A stretch of DNA of 12,466 nt from an uncultured Eubacteriales bacterium (lineage in GTDB: Bacteria; Bacillota; Clostridia; Oscillospirales; Acutalibacteraceae), in the NCBI GenBank assembly GCA_934476545.1, contig CAKSOB010000037.1, forward strand, positions 1 through 12,466, given 5' to 3'. Below the pieces are notes generated by a model. It searched no databases and was not told the DNA's origin. It was given only the letters and a program-made list of their open reading frames with translations. Position numbers and translations under genes: made by a program. Below are positions 7,018 through 12,466 of the stretch, one piece after another. The stretch's first letter is position 1. Each line of letters starts with the position of its first letter.

Positions 7018-7238
7018 TAACGAATTTGGTTGTTGTATCCCATTCGCATAGCAAAATAAATAACAATTCATTCAATTGGATGTATCTCATATTTTCTCTA
7101 ACAGAAGCTGGTGAACAGCATAAATTCTAATATTTACACGAAATCCACTGGGGACTAGCCAGTTTGTTAGTTTGCAGTTGGACTATAAATTTCACACACT
7201 AAAAAAGAAAGATCGGACATTTATCCGGTCTTTCTTTT
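7018..7238 (+). ncRNA. Candidate small RNA, possibly 6S-like
   Basis: A near-consensus promoter (6983-7011) and a hairpin terminator (7203-7238) bracket about 220 bases with no ribosome-site-supported ORF. Pairings read by hand are collinear and make one long irregular hairpin: 7033-7040 with 7180-7188 (one bulge, one GU), 7051-7055 with 7171-7175, and 7061-7066 with 7164-7169. Then comes a wide internal bubble (7067-7076 against 7148-7163) whose 3' side holds its own CTGG/CCAG hairpin. Beyond it lie 7077-7081 with 7143-7147, 7089-7093 with 7129-7133, 7103-7106 with 7125-7128, and an apical GCTG/CAGC. A rod about 180 nt long, with a central bubble and a small 3'-side hairpin, resembles 6S RNA, which sequesters sigma-A RNA polymerase. 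The helices are short and AT-rich and could arise by chance. I found no match to RNase P, tmRNA or SRP RNA signatures. Confidence 0.5.
7201..7238. terminator. Bidirectional terminator shared by the 60-residue gene and the candidate RNA
   Basis: A 15-bp stem (7203-7217 with 7224-7238, one GU pair; core GATCGGA/TCCGGTC) closes a 6-base loop. On the minus strand it starts 3 bases past the small-gene stop and ends in six T. On the plus strand the stem itself ends in TTTT. It works best for the minus-strand gene and could also end the plus-strand transcript from the 6983 promoter. Confidence 0.85.
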
Positions 7239-7241
7239 GCG

Positions 7242-7424
7242 TTATAAATCATCTGCATCCTGTTCCGGCGCTTTGTTTTGTTCATCACTGCCGGTGTAAC
7301 TGCCCAGCACATCAGAAGGAATCACTTCCTTTTGTTTTCGTATGGTTGCTGCCAATGTAATGATGCGGTGCCCGTGGTGGTTTTTGGGATGTGCCTGATG
7401 GTGTGTGGGTTGTTCCTGTTTCAT
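7242..7424 (-). CDS. Small histidine-rich protein with GSYTG and DADDL motifs, function unknown
   Basis: This 60-residue soluble protein lies alone on the minus strand between the candidate RNA and the divergent glucokinase gene. Residues 8-19 hold six histidines (H8, H9, H12, H16, H17, H19). A basic middle follows (R20, R29, K30, K32), then PSDVLGSYTG at 36-45, and the protein ends in an acidic EQDADDL tail. It has no membrane segment and no cysteine. Support for reality: AGGAGG (7437-7432) lies 7 bases before the ATG, and a perfect-stem terminator begins 3 bases beyond the stop. I recall short clostridial proteins with a similar GSYTG...QDADDL ending annotated as hypothetical, but I could not check this. 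The histidine cluster could bind metal; that is only a guess. No convincing promoter was found upstream. Confidence 0.8.
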   Translation of the reverse strand: MKQEQPTHHQAHPKNHHGHRIITLAATIRKQKEVIPSDVLGSYTGSDEQNKAPEQDADDL

Positions 7425-7430
7425 AAAACA

Positions 7431-7437
7431 TCCTCCT
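7431..7437 (-). promoter_or_regulatory. Ribosome binding site supporting the 60-residue gene
   Basis: On the minus strand AGGAGGA lies 6 to 7 bases before the ATG at 7424. It selects this short frame over the longer overlapping minus-strand frame at 7312-7668. Confidence 0.8.
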
Positions 7438-7518
7438 GTCTTTTTGATAGCATTTCCTTGTGGTTGGCACTTTATTCCGATGAATTTTGGAAGGATTATT
7501 TCTTTTTAACGCAAAAAG

Positions 7519-7527
7519 TGGTATACT
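7519..7527 (+). promoter_or_regulatory. Extended -10 promoter of the glucokinase gene
   Basis: TGG followed by TATACT (7522-7527) forms an extended -10. The -35 zone 17 bases upstream (TTTCTT, 7499-7504) is poor. Transcription would start near 7534, about 20 bases before the ATG. Confidence 0.6.
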
Positions 7528-7554
7528 AATATCAAAATATTCTGGAGGGATTCT

Positions 7555-8514
7555 ATGCTCTATATCGGTATTGACGTAGGCGGCACCAATATTGCTGCCG
7601 GTGTGATGGATGAGGAAGGTCGCATTATCGGACGATCTTCCTTGAAAATTAAGGTGCCCTGCCCGCATCGAGAGTTGTGCAGCCAGATTTTAGACGCTGC
7701 GAAATCCGCTCTGCGAGATTGCTCGGCCACACTAAATGATGTAACGGCAATCGGTGTTGGAATTCCCGGCACAGTTAATAGCAAGGAAGGCGTTGTTACT
7801 TTTTCCAGTAATTTATTTGTGGAGGATTTCCGCATAAAGGAATTGTTGCAAAAGGTGATTGATAAACCGATTGCCATTGAAAATGATGCCGATGCAGCTG
7901 CTTACGGAGAGTTTGTGCAAGGTGCGCTGCAAAACAGCAAGAACGGCTTGATGTTGACCTTAGGTACCGGAATCGGATGCGGTATGATTGTAGATGGCAA
8001 GCTGTATCGAGGCGCAGTTGGTGCAGCCGGAGAAGTGGGGCATATGGTAATTGATATGGATGGCCGACTTTGTAACTGTGGTCGCCACGGCTGCTGGGAG
8101 CGATATGCCTCCGCTACCGGGTTGATTCAAACCACTCGAGAGTATCTGATTGAGCATCCGGATCGCAACAGCTCGATGATGGCATTGATCGGCGGAAATA
8201 TCAATAACATCGAGGGGAAAACTGCGTTCTTTGGAAAAGAGCAAGGACTGCAATTAGCAGCGGAGATTGTGGATATTTATATCCATCACTTAGGAATTGG
8301 TTTGGTGAATGTCTTAAATCTGCTAGATCCGGATACCGTTTGCATCGGTGGCGGTGTGGCAGCAGCAGGAGATGCGTTGTTAGACCCATTGAAAGACTAT
8401 GTAGCAAAAACACAGTATAAACGTGGTGGGGATCATGTTGAGTTGTGTCTTGCAACACTCGGAAATGATGCCGGTATCATCGGAGCAGCTTATTTAGCAA
8501 AGAATCTTTTGTAA
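7555..8514 (+). CDS. glcK: ROK-family glucokinase
   Basis: The 319-residue enzyme is predicted to phosphorylate glucose to glucose 6-phosphate with ATP in the cytoplasm, feeding glycolysis. The N-terminal phosphate-binding motif is DVGGTN (7-12). The catalytic base is D111 in ENDADAAA (109-116). A second phosphate loop is GTGIGCG (137-143). The sugar-contact motif is E160-VG-H163, and the ROK zinc motif is CNCGRHGC (173-180), with H163 as the likely fourth ligand. GGAGGG at 7544-7549 lies 5 bases before the ATG. The length (about 320) and lack of an N-terminal helix-turn-helix domain distinguish it from ROK repressors such as NagC or XylR. It is a single-gene unit with its own promoter and a terminator at 8525-8566. 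Related ROK hexose kinases (fructokinase, N-acetylmannosamine kinase) cannot be fully excluded. Confidence 0.92.
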   Translation: MLYIGIDVGGTNIAAGVMDEEGRIIGRSSLKIKVPCPHRELCSQILDAAKSALRDCSATLNDVTAIGVGIPGTVNSKEGVVTFSSNLFVEDFRIKELLQKVIDKPIAIENDADAAAYGEFVQGALQNSKNGLMLTLGTGIGCGMIVDGKLYRGAVGAAGEVGHMVIDMDGRLCNCGRHGCWERYASATGLIQTTREYLIEHPDRNSSMMALIGGNINNIEGKTAFFGKEQGLQLAAEIVDIYIHHLGIGLVNVLNLLDPDTVCIGGGVAAAGDALLDPLKDYVAKTQYKRGGDHVELCLATLGNDAGIIGAAYLAKNLL

Positions 8515-8524
8515 TATTTTTTGG

Positions 8525-8566
8525 AAATCGTTTGAATGCGCCGTAATAGTGCTTCAGGCGATTTTT
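8525..8566 (+). terminator. Terminator after the glucokinase gene
   Basis: A 12-bp stem (8525-8536 with 8553-8564, two GU pairs) continues past one bulged T with GCGC/GTGC to a 7-base loop. It runs into TTTTT at 8562-8566. No T run follows on the minus strand, so it works in the plus direction. Confidence 0.8.
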
Positions 8567-8598
8567 ATTTGCGTAAAAATAGGTGAAGGTTCTGTTTC

Positions 8599-8658
8599 TA
8601 TACACTTTCTCAAAGAAAGCATAGAAGGAATCATACAAAAAAGACGGAAAAGTGTATA
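8599..8658. repeat. Perfect 10-bp inverted repeat upstream of thyX
   Basis: TATACACTTT (8599-8608) and its exact complement AAAGTGTATA (8649-8658) are separated by 40 bases, centres 50 bp apart. An overlapping alternative fold exists on the left side: TTCTAT (8596-8601) with ATAGAA (8621-8626), enclosing CTTTC/GAAAG (8605-8609 with 8615-8619). Both structures lie upstream of the thyX -35, so this is probably DNA-level structure or a protein site, not a leader of the thyX transcript. No coding frame here has a ribosome site. Confidence 0.6.
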
Positions 8659-8684
8659 ACATTTGAAAAAACATGATTTTCATG

Positions 8685-8713
8685 TTGAATTGCAGTTGCA
8701 CTTTTGCTATAAT
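8685..8713 (+). promoter_or_regulatory. Promoter of the thyX operon
   Basis: -35 TTGAAT (8685-8690), a 17-base spacer and a perfect TATAAT (8708-8713) preceded by TGC. Transcription would start near 8720, leaving a leader of about 29 bases before ATG 8749. A start at ATG 8722 would lie almost at the transcription start. Confidence 0.85.
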
Positions 8714-8748
8714 AAATTCGTATGATTTTGTTTAAAAGGAGAAGTGTT

Positions 8749-9516
8749 ATGGCAAAGGTAACCTTGATTGCCCATACGGATATGCCGGAAAAAATTGTTG
8801 CGGCAGCAGCAAAGTTGTGTTATTCTCCGGCAGATATTGATCATATTATGGATGGTCTCACAGAAGAAAAAACATCCTCTTTTGTAGAAATGTTGTCGGA
8901 AATTGGGCATGAAAGCCCGATTGAACACGCCTCCTTCACCTTTGGCATCGAGGGTGTATCCAGAGCACTTCTTGCGCAGATTACCCGTCATCGTATGGCA
9001 TCCTTTAGCGTGCAAAGTCAACGGTATGTTTCGGAGCTTTCCTTTGAATATGTAGTGCCGCCGGAAATTGAAGCAATTCCGGAAGCGAAAGCAGAGTTTC
9101 TGATTGCAATGGAAGAAGATCAAGTCCATTACAATCGGCTGACAGCTGTTTTAAAGGAAAAGCATAAGGCAACCTTGTTGGCAGAGGGCAAAGAAGAAAA
9201 GGATGCGGACAGAATGGCGCAAAAAATGGCGATTGAAGATGCACGATTTGTATTGCCCAATGCGTGTGATACAAAAATGGTATTGACCATGAATGCACGA
9301 TCTTTGTACAACTTCTTTGCACATCGTTGTTGCAATCGGGCGCAGTGGGAAATTCGTGACGTAGCTGTTCAGATGCTTCGCTTGGTAAAGGGTGTTGCCC
9401 CGCATATTTTTGCGAAATGTGGACCTGCTTGTGTAAACGGCCCTTGCACCGAAGGAAAAATGTCTTGTGGAAAGATGGCGGAAGTCCGTCGGTATTTTAA
9501 GGAAATGGGTGTGTAG
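8749..9516 (+). CDS. thyX: FAD-dependent thymidylate synthase ThyX
   Basis: ThyX methylates dUMP to dTMP using methylene-THF, with NADPH-reduced FAD as the reductant. It leaves THF rather than dihydrofolate. The 255-residue product shows the diagnostic RHR-x7-S motif (R80-H-R82 to S90, in RHRMASFSVQS), GHESPIEH at 53-60, and the late R...NFFAHRC...AQWEIR region typical of ThyX. The extended, charged C-terminal half is compatible with the longer ThyX variants. Start: AAGGAG at 8736-8741 lies 7 bases before ATG 8749. The in-frame ATG at 8722 has no ribosome site and sits at the predicted transcription start. It leads the operon and is followed after 2 bases by tmk, whose product uses dTMP directly. 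Confidence 0.96.
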   Translation: MAKVTLIAHTDMPEKIVAAAAKLCYSPADIDHIMDGLTEEKTSSFVEMLSEIGHESPIEHASFTFGIEGVSRALLAQITRHRMASFSVQSQRYVSELSFEYVVPPEIEAIPEAKAEFLIAMEEDQVHYNRLTAVLKEKHKATLLAEGKEEKDADRMAQKMAIEDARFVLPNACDTKMVLTMNARSLYNFFAHRCCNRAQWEIRDVAVQMLRLVKGVAPHIFAKCGPACVNGPCTEGKMSCGKMAEVRRYFKEMGV

Positions 9517-9518
9517 TC

Positions 9519-10211
9519 ATGGAGCAGCGTCTCTTTGTGGTAGAAGGATTAGATGGTAGCGGAAAAGCAACACAAACAGCACTATTAGCAAAATCGCTGG
9601 CAGAGAAAGGCTATTTTTGCCGTCAGGTCACTTTTCCAAACTATCATTCTCCATCTTCTGCGTTGGTGAAGCTGTATTTGGGTGGTGCGTTTGGTGGTTC
9701 ACCGGCATCGGTAAATCCGTATGCAGCGGCTTCTTTTTATGCGGTAGACCGATTTGCCGGATACCATCAGGACTGGAAATCGGACTATGAAGCTGGAACT
9801 ATTATTTTGGCGGATCGTTATGTAACCTCCAATTTAATTTATCAACTTTCTAAAGTGCGTCCATCGGAGCGAGCAGCATTTGTCGATTGGCTACAGTCTT
9901 ATGAATATGATCAGTTGGGATTACCTCGTCCAACCGCTACAATTTATTTGGATATGCTTCCCTCTGTATCTCAAAAGCTATTGCTGCACCGGTATGATGG
10001 CGACGAACAGAAGAAAGATATTCATGAGCGAGATGTTGCATTTTTAATGCAGTGTAGGGAAAGCGCTTTGTATAGCGCCGAGCATTGCGGTTGGCATCAA
10101 ATTCGCTGCGACGATGGAGAAACACCCCGATCACCGGAGGAGATTCATAAAGAGATTGTAACGATTGTAGAGAGGTATCTGCAAAAGGAACGGGAGGGAT
10201 CAAAGGAATGA
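9519..10211 (+). CDS. tmk: Thymidylate kinase (dTMP kinase), variant P-loop
   Basis: Predicted to phosphorylate dTMP to dTDP with ATP in the cytoplasm. The 230-residue protein opens with a P-loop GLDGSGKATQ (10-19). Alanine follows the invariant lysine K16, where Walker A motifs usually have Thr or Ser, and T18 comes next. Other family traits are the TFPNY stretch (38-42), FYAVDRFAG around 72-80 and DRYVTSN around 97-103 (the DRY/H box). It is somewhat longer than the usual 205-215 residues. The start is 2 bases after the thyX stop with no good ribosome site (AAGGA ends 15 bases upstream), so translation probably depends on coupling to thyX. The stop overlaps the next start (ATGA). A different deoxynucleoside-monophosphate kinase is less likely given the thyX neighbour. 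Confidence 0.9.
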   Translation: MEQRLFVVEGLDGSGKATQTALLAKSLAEKGYFCRQVTFPNYHSPSSALVKLYLGGAFGGSPASVNPYAAASFYAVDRFAGYHQDWKSDYEAGTIILADRYVTSNLIYQLSKVRPSERAAFVDWLQSYEYDQLGLPRPTATIYLDMLPSVSQKLLLHRYDGDEQKKDIHERDVAFLMQCRESALYSAEHCGWHQIRCDDGETPRSPEEIHKEIVTIVERYLQKEREGSKE

Positions 10212-10759
10212 TTTATGTATTTTTAGCACCGGGCTTTGAAGAAATCGAAGCCTTAGCGGTAGTCGATGTATTGCGACGTGCAAACTACCAAGTAACAACC
10301 GTGGCGGTAGGGACACCGACCCTTCAAGTACAGGGGGCGCACGGCATTACCGTAACCGCAGATCGAATGGAGCAAGAGATTGCAGGGGAGAAACCGGAGG
10401 CAATGGTACTGCCCGGTGGAATGCCTGGCACACTGAACTTGGAGCGATCCGATGTTGTTCAGGCAGTGTTGTTCGACTGCATTCAGGAGGAAATCTTGAC
10501 AGCGGCGATTTGTGCAGCGCCTTCTATTTTAGGACACAAAGGTTATTTAAAAGGAAAGCGTGCGACTTGTTATCCCGGCTTTGAAGAAGCGCTGGAGGGA
10601 GCAACAACAGAATCCACATTGATCGTAAGGGATGGTACGATCATTACCGGCAAAGGACCGGGCGCAGCGATTCCATTTGCATTGGAAATTGTAAAAGCGA
10701 TTTCTGGAGAAACATTGGCAAATCAAATTGGGATGGAGATGCAATGGCTGCAAGCGTAA
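10208..10759 (+). CDS. DJ-1/PfpI family protein
   Basis: This 183-residue member of the class I glutamine-amidotransferase-like DJ-1/PfpI superfamily starts with APGFEEIEA (7-15). E14 sits at the usual acidic site and C102 in ICAAPSIL is the nucleophile elbow, matching the E18/C106 pair of human DJ-1. ATCYPGFEE (119-127) and ITGKGPGAA near 150 are also characteristic. Related proteins are described as glyoxalase III, deglycase or oxidative-stress chaperones (YajL, ThiJ); the exact activity here is unknown. The ATG overlaps the tmk stop (ATGA), with GGGAGGG at 10192-10198, 9 bases upstream. Its stop lies 16 bases inside the next gene, so it is clearly an operon member. ThiJ-type names do not imply a thiamine role. 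Confidence 0.9.
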   Translation: MIYVFLAPGFEEIEALAVVDVLRRANYQVTTVAVGTPTLQVQGAHGITVTADRMEQEIAGEKPEAMVLPGGMPGTLNLERSDVVQAVLFDCIQEEILTAAICAAPSILGHKGYLKGKRATCYPGFEEALEGATTESTLIVRDGTIITGKGPGAAIPFALEIVKAISGETLANQIGMEMQWLQA

Positions 10760-11367
10760 AAAACTTTAATATCAAAGAGGTCAAAAGTGACCTGCGAAAA
10801 AAATACCGATCCTTTCGGGAATCCCTGCAAGCGGGAAAAAAGAACGTGTTTGACGCATCCATCAAGCATAATCTTTTAAAGTTGAATGAATATCAGGAAA
10901 ATGACATATTATTTCTTTATGTAAGCAAAGAAATTGAAGTGGATACTTACGGAATCATGGAGCAATGCTGGAAAGACGGAAAAACGGTTGCAGTTCCTCG
11001 TTGTGTTCCGGGAACACGGGATATGGAGTTCTATGAAATTCAAAGTACGGATGATTTGGAAGCAGGAACCTTTGGTGTGATGGAACCGAAAGTGAGCCAA
11101 TGCCGTAAGATTACCGATTTTTCTCACGGATTATGTGTTGTTCCGGGATTGTGCTTTGATGCCAAGGGGTATCGTTTGGGATATGGCAAAGGATACTATG
11201 ACCGGTTTTTATCCGTGTATCAAGGAGCTACGGCAGGAATTTGTTATGCCGAATGCGTCCAATGGAATCTTCCCCACGGTTATTTCGATCGTCCGGTCGA
11301 TGTACTGGTGACAGAAAATTATATTCGAAGAATCGGTAAGGGGCGGAAAAGAGGAGGCACGAAATGA
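10744..11367 (+). CDS. 5-formyltetrahydrofolate cyclo-ligase (MTHFS)
   Basis: The enzyme converts 5-formyl-THF and ATP to 5,10-methenyl-THF, returning a storage or inhibitory folate to the one-carbon pool. The 207-residue protein has the N-terminal KSDLRKKYRSFR segment (14-25) typical of the family. The diagnostic substrate/ATP signature is PGLCFDAKGYRLGYGKGYYD (134-153), followed by RFL. GGAG at 10735-10738 lies 5 bases before the ATG, and the gene overlaps the DJ-1 gene by 16 bases. Its final bases, with GAGGAGG at 11351-11357, form the ribosome site of mltG, and its TGA overlaps the mltG ATG. In this operon it plausibly supports ThyX by keeping methylene-THF supplied. The last 15 or so residues are basic (RRIGKGRKRGG), slightly beyond the usual end. 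Confidence 0.93.
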   Translation: MAASVKNFNIKEVKSDLRKKYRSFRESLQAGKKNVFDASIKHNLLKLNEYQENDILFLYVSKEIEVDTYGIMEQCWKDGKTVAVPRCVPGTRDMEFYEIQSTDDLEAGTFGVMEPKVSQCRKITDFSHGLCVVPGLCFDAKGYRLGYGKGYYDRFLSVYQGATAGICYAECVQWNLPHGYFDRPVDVLVTENYIRRIGKGRKRGGTK

Positions 11368-12466
11368 GCGATAAAAAGAATAAAGCCGGCGGGAATCTTC
11401 CCGAAGAGCGTAATCGCAAAACAGGAGAACGGTTTCGACTGGATTTAGACGATCAACCGGTGAAAGACTCTCTGGAAATGAGCGATAATGAAATCAGAAG
11501 CCACAGTAACGGAGAAGGTCCGGTGGCACCGGAAGGGTTTCGTCCGCCGCCGGTGCATCAGCCGGCAGTAAAAGCAACTGCGCCGGGCGCTGCCTTTGAA
11601 AAAGGGCATAAAAAGCGTGATCGAAAAAAAGGCAAGAAAAATCGCTGGTTTTTCCGTGGCGTTTGGCTTGCGGTTTTGGTTCTGGTGGGAATTGGAATTG
11701 CATCATTTGCCATTACCTGCCTGAATGATATGTTGGCATTCCAAAAGGATTCTAAAGAGGTAGTTGTAGAACTGAAAAAGGGCGCATCCACCAATGAAGT
11801 TGCAGACGAACTGATTGATAAGGGCGTTATCCATAACAAATGGGCGTTCTGCACCTACGCATCCTTTACCAAATCAGAGGGAACGTTTGAGTACGGAACC
11901 TTCACATTGAATACCGATATGGACTATGAAGCAATCATTAATAATTTACAGCTGTCCGGCGGTCGTGTAGAAACTGTAAAAATCACATTTACAGAAGGAA
12001 TGTCTGTTTCTCAAATGGGCGCGAAGTTGGAAGAAGCCGGTGTTTGCACCCAACAGGAATTTGAAGACGCTACAAATCAAAAAGACAACTATATGTCTTA
12101 TGAGTTCATTAACGACATCAAAGATAAAGAGGGCAGAGCATACTTCTTGGAAGGATATTTGTTCCCGGATACCTACGAATTCTATAAGAACGAAGGCGCA
12201 GAGAACGCCATCGAGAAGATGCTGAATAACACCAAGGATAAACTGACTGCAACACTGTATAAGAAGGCAGAAAAGGCAAACATGAGTATGGATGACGTGA
12301 TTACCATGGCATCTATGATTCAGGCGGAAGCTGCCAACAAGAAGGATATGTACGTTATTTCCTCTATTTTCCATAATCGTTTGGATGCAGGTGTGGAAAA
12401 CGGATTCGGTTATTTGAACTCCGATCCGACCATTTGGTACCCATACCTCAGCGAGGAGGACATGCC
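11364..12466 (+). CDS. mltG: MltG-type endolytic peptidoglycan transglycosylase, 3' end cut by window
   Basis: MltG (YceG-like) is a membrane-anchored lytic transglycosylase that cuts nascent glycan strands and is thought to set their length. The frame is open to the window end, giving 367 residues. A hydrophilic, strongly basic cytoplasmic tail spans residues 1-95 (KKRDRKKGKKNR just before the helix). One transmembrane helix follows at about 96-119, then a LysM-like/YceG region from about 130. EGYLFPDTYEF lies at 263-273. The catalytic segment MASMIQAEA (315-323) keeps E322, the glutamate conserved across the family in my alignment from memory. The SDPTIWY motif is at 353-359. GAGGAGG ends 6 bases before the ATG, and the ATG overlaps the upstream stop (ATGA). 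Roughly the last few dozen residues are missing because of the window edge, not a mutation. Confidence 0.95.
   Translation, partial: MSDKKNKAGGNLPEERNRKTGERFRLDLDDQPVKDSLEMSDNEIRSHSNGEGPVAPEGFRPPPVHQPAVKATAPGAAFEKGHKKRDRKKGKKNRWFFRGVWLAVLVLVGIGIASFAITCLNDMLAFQKDSKEVVVELKKGASTNEVADELIDKGVIHNKWAFCTYASFTKSEGTFEYGTFTLNTDMDYEAIINNLQLSGGRVETVKITFTEGMSVSQMGAKLEEAGVCTQQEFEDATNQKDNYMSYEFINDIKDKEGRAYFLEGYLFPDTYEFYKNEGAENAIEKMLNNTKDKLTATLYKKAEKANMSMDDVITMASMIQAEAANKKDMYVISSIFHNRLDAGVENGFGYLNSDPTIWYPYLSEEDM

Noticed and set aside
6807..7071. Two minus-strand frames (60 and 83 residues) across the tRNA-Leu region
   Set aside because: Both read through the tRNA gene and its promoter, and neither has a ribosome site.
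7080..7130. Tiny ORFs (about 15-16 codons) inside the candidate small RNA
   Set aside because: The ATG at 7080 and the GTG at 7111 have no ribosome site, so a leader peptide is not supported.
7278..7529. 83-residue plus-strand frame opposite the small His-rich gene
   Set aside because: Starts at a TTG without a ribosome site and overlaps the glucokinase -10. The minus-strand gene has far better signals.
7312..7668. 118-residue minus-strand frame overlapping the glucokinase start
   Set aside because: Overlaps the conserved N-terminus of glucokinase. Only the shorter frame at 7242-7424 has a ribosome site and matching terminator.
8477..8701. 74-residue minus-strand frame between glucokinase and thyX
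   Set aside because: No ribosome site. It covers the glucokinase terminator and the inverted repeat, and its Phe/Tyr/Lys-rich composition is typical of translated AT-rich noncoding DNA.
1..12466. CRISPR array, insertion sequence, phage or attachment site
   Set aside because: No regularly spaced direct repeats, transposase or integrase motifs, or long flanking repeats were seen. The gene content is core housekeeping.

Overview
The window is a gene-dense piece of a low-to-moderate GC Gram-positive chromosome. It is most likely from a clostridial, perhaps oscillospiral/ruminococcal, bacterium. The evidence is strong GGAGG-type ribosome sites, a bacterial RqcH, a split (two-polypeptide) transketolase, ThyX instead of ThyA, a ROK glucokinase with a CxCGxxGC zinc motif, and an MltG with a long charged cytoplasmic tail. 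The family-level placement is inference. I see no insertion sequence, prophage, CRISPR array or broken gene.

Layout. (1) 13-4713, plus strand: a tight run of Nif3-like metal protein, RqcH (ribosome quality control), an unrecognised small four-helix membrane protein, PgeF (peptidoglycan editing) and a PflX-type radical SAM protein. Its promoter lies upstream of the window. (2) 4762-6632: a promoter, the two transketolase subunits with overlapping stop and start, and a strong terminator. (3) 6671-6902, minus strand: tRNA-Leu(UAA) with its own promoter and two tandem terminators. (4) 6983-7238: an orphan plus-strand promoter (perfect TTGACA, 17-base spacer, TAAAAT) followed by about 180 noncoding bases and a hairpin terminator. 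This is a candidate small RNA that can be drawn as one long irregular hairpin resembling 6S RNA. (5) 7242-7437, minus strand: a 60-residue histidine-rich small protein with a good ribosome site, sharing that terminator. (6) 7519-8570: ROK glucokinase with its own promoter and terminator. (7) 8599-12466: an unexplained inverted repeat, a promoter, then thyX, tmk, a DJ-1/PfpI protein, 5-formyl-THF cyclo-ligase and mltG (cut by the window end), with overlaps or 2-base gaps.

How the genes fit. ThyX makes dTMP from dUMP and methylene-THF, and Tmk phosphorylates it to dTDP. The cyclo-ligase two genes downstream recovers 5-formyl-THF into the active folate pool, so the last operon has a folate/dTMP theme joined to cell-wall growth (MltG). 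Glucokinase and transketolase are neighbouring central-carbon units under separate promoters. The promoters for transketolase, tRNA-Leu and thyX share one design: a TTG-type -35, a 17-base spacer and an extended TGCTATAAT -10.

Several starts were chosen from ribosome-site spacing and differ from the longest reading frame: rqcH at GTG 814, pgeF at 2969, the radical SAM gene at 3817, transketolase N-subunit at 4823 and thyX at 8749.
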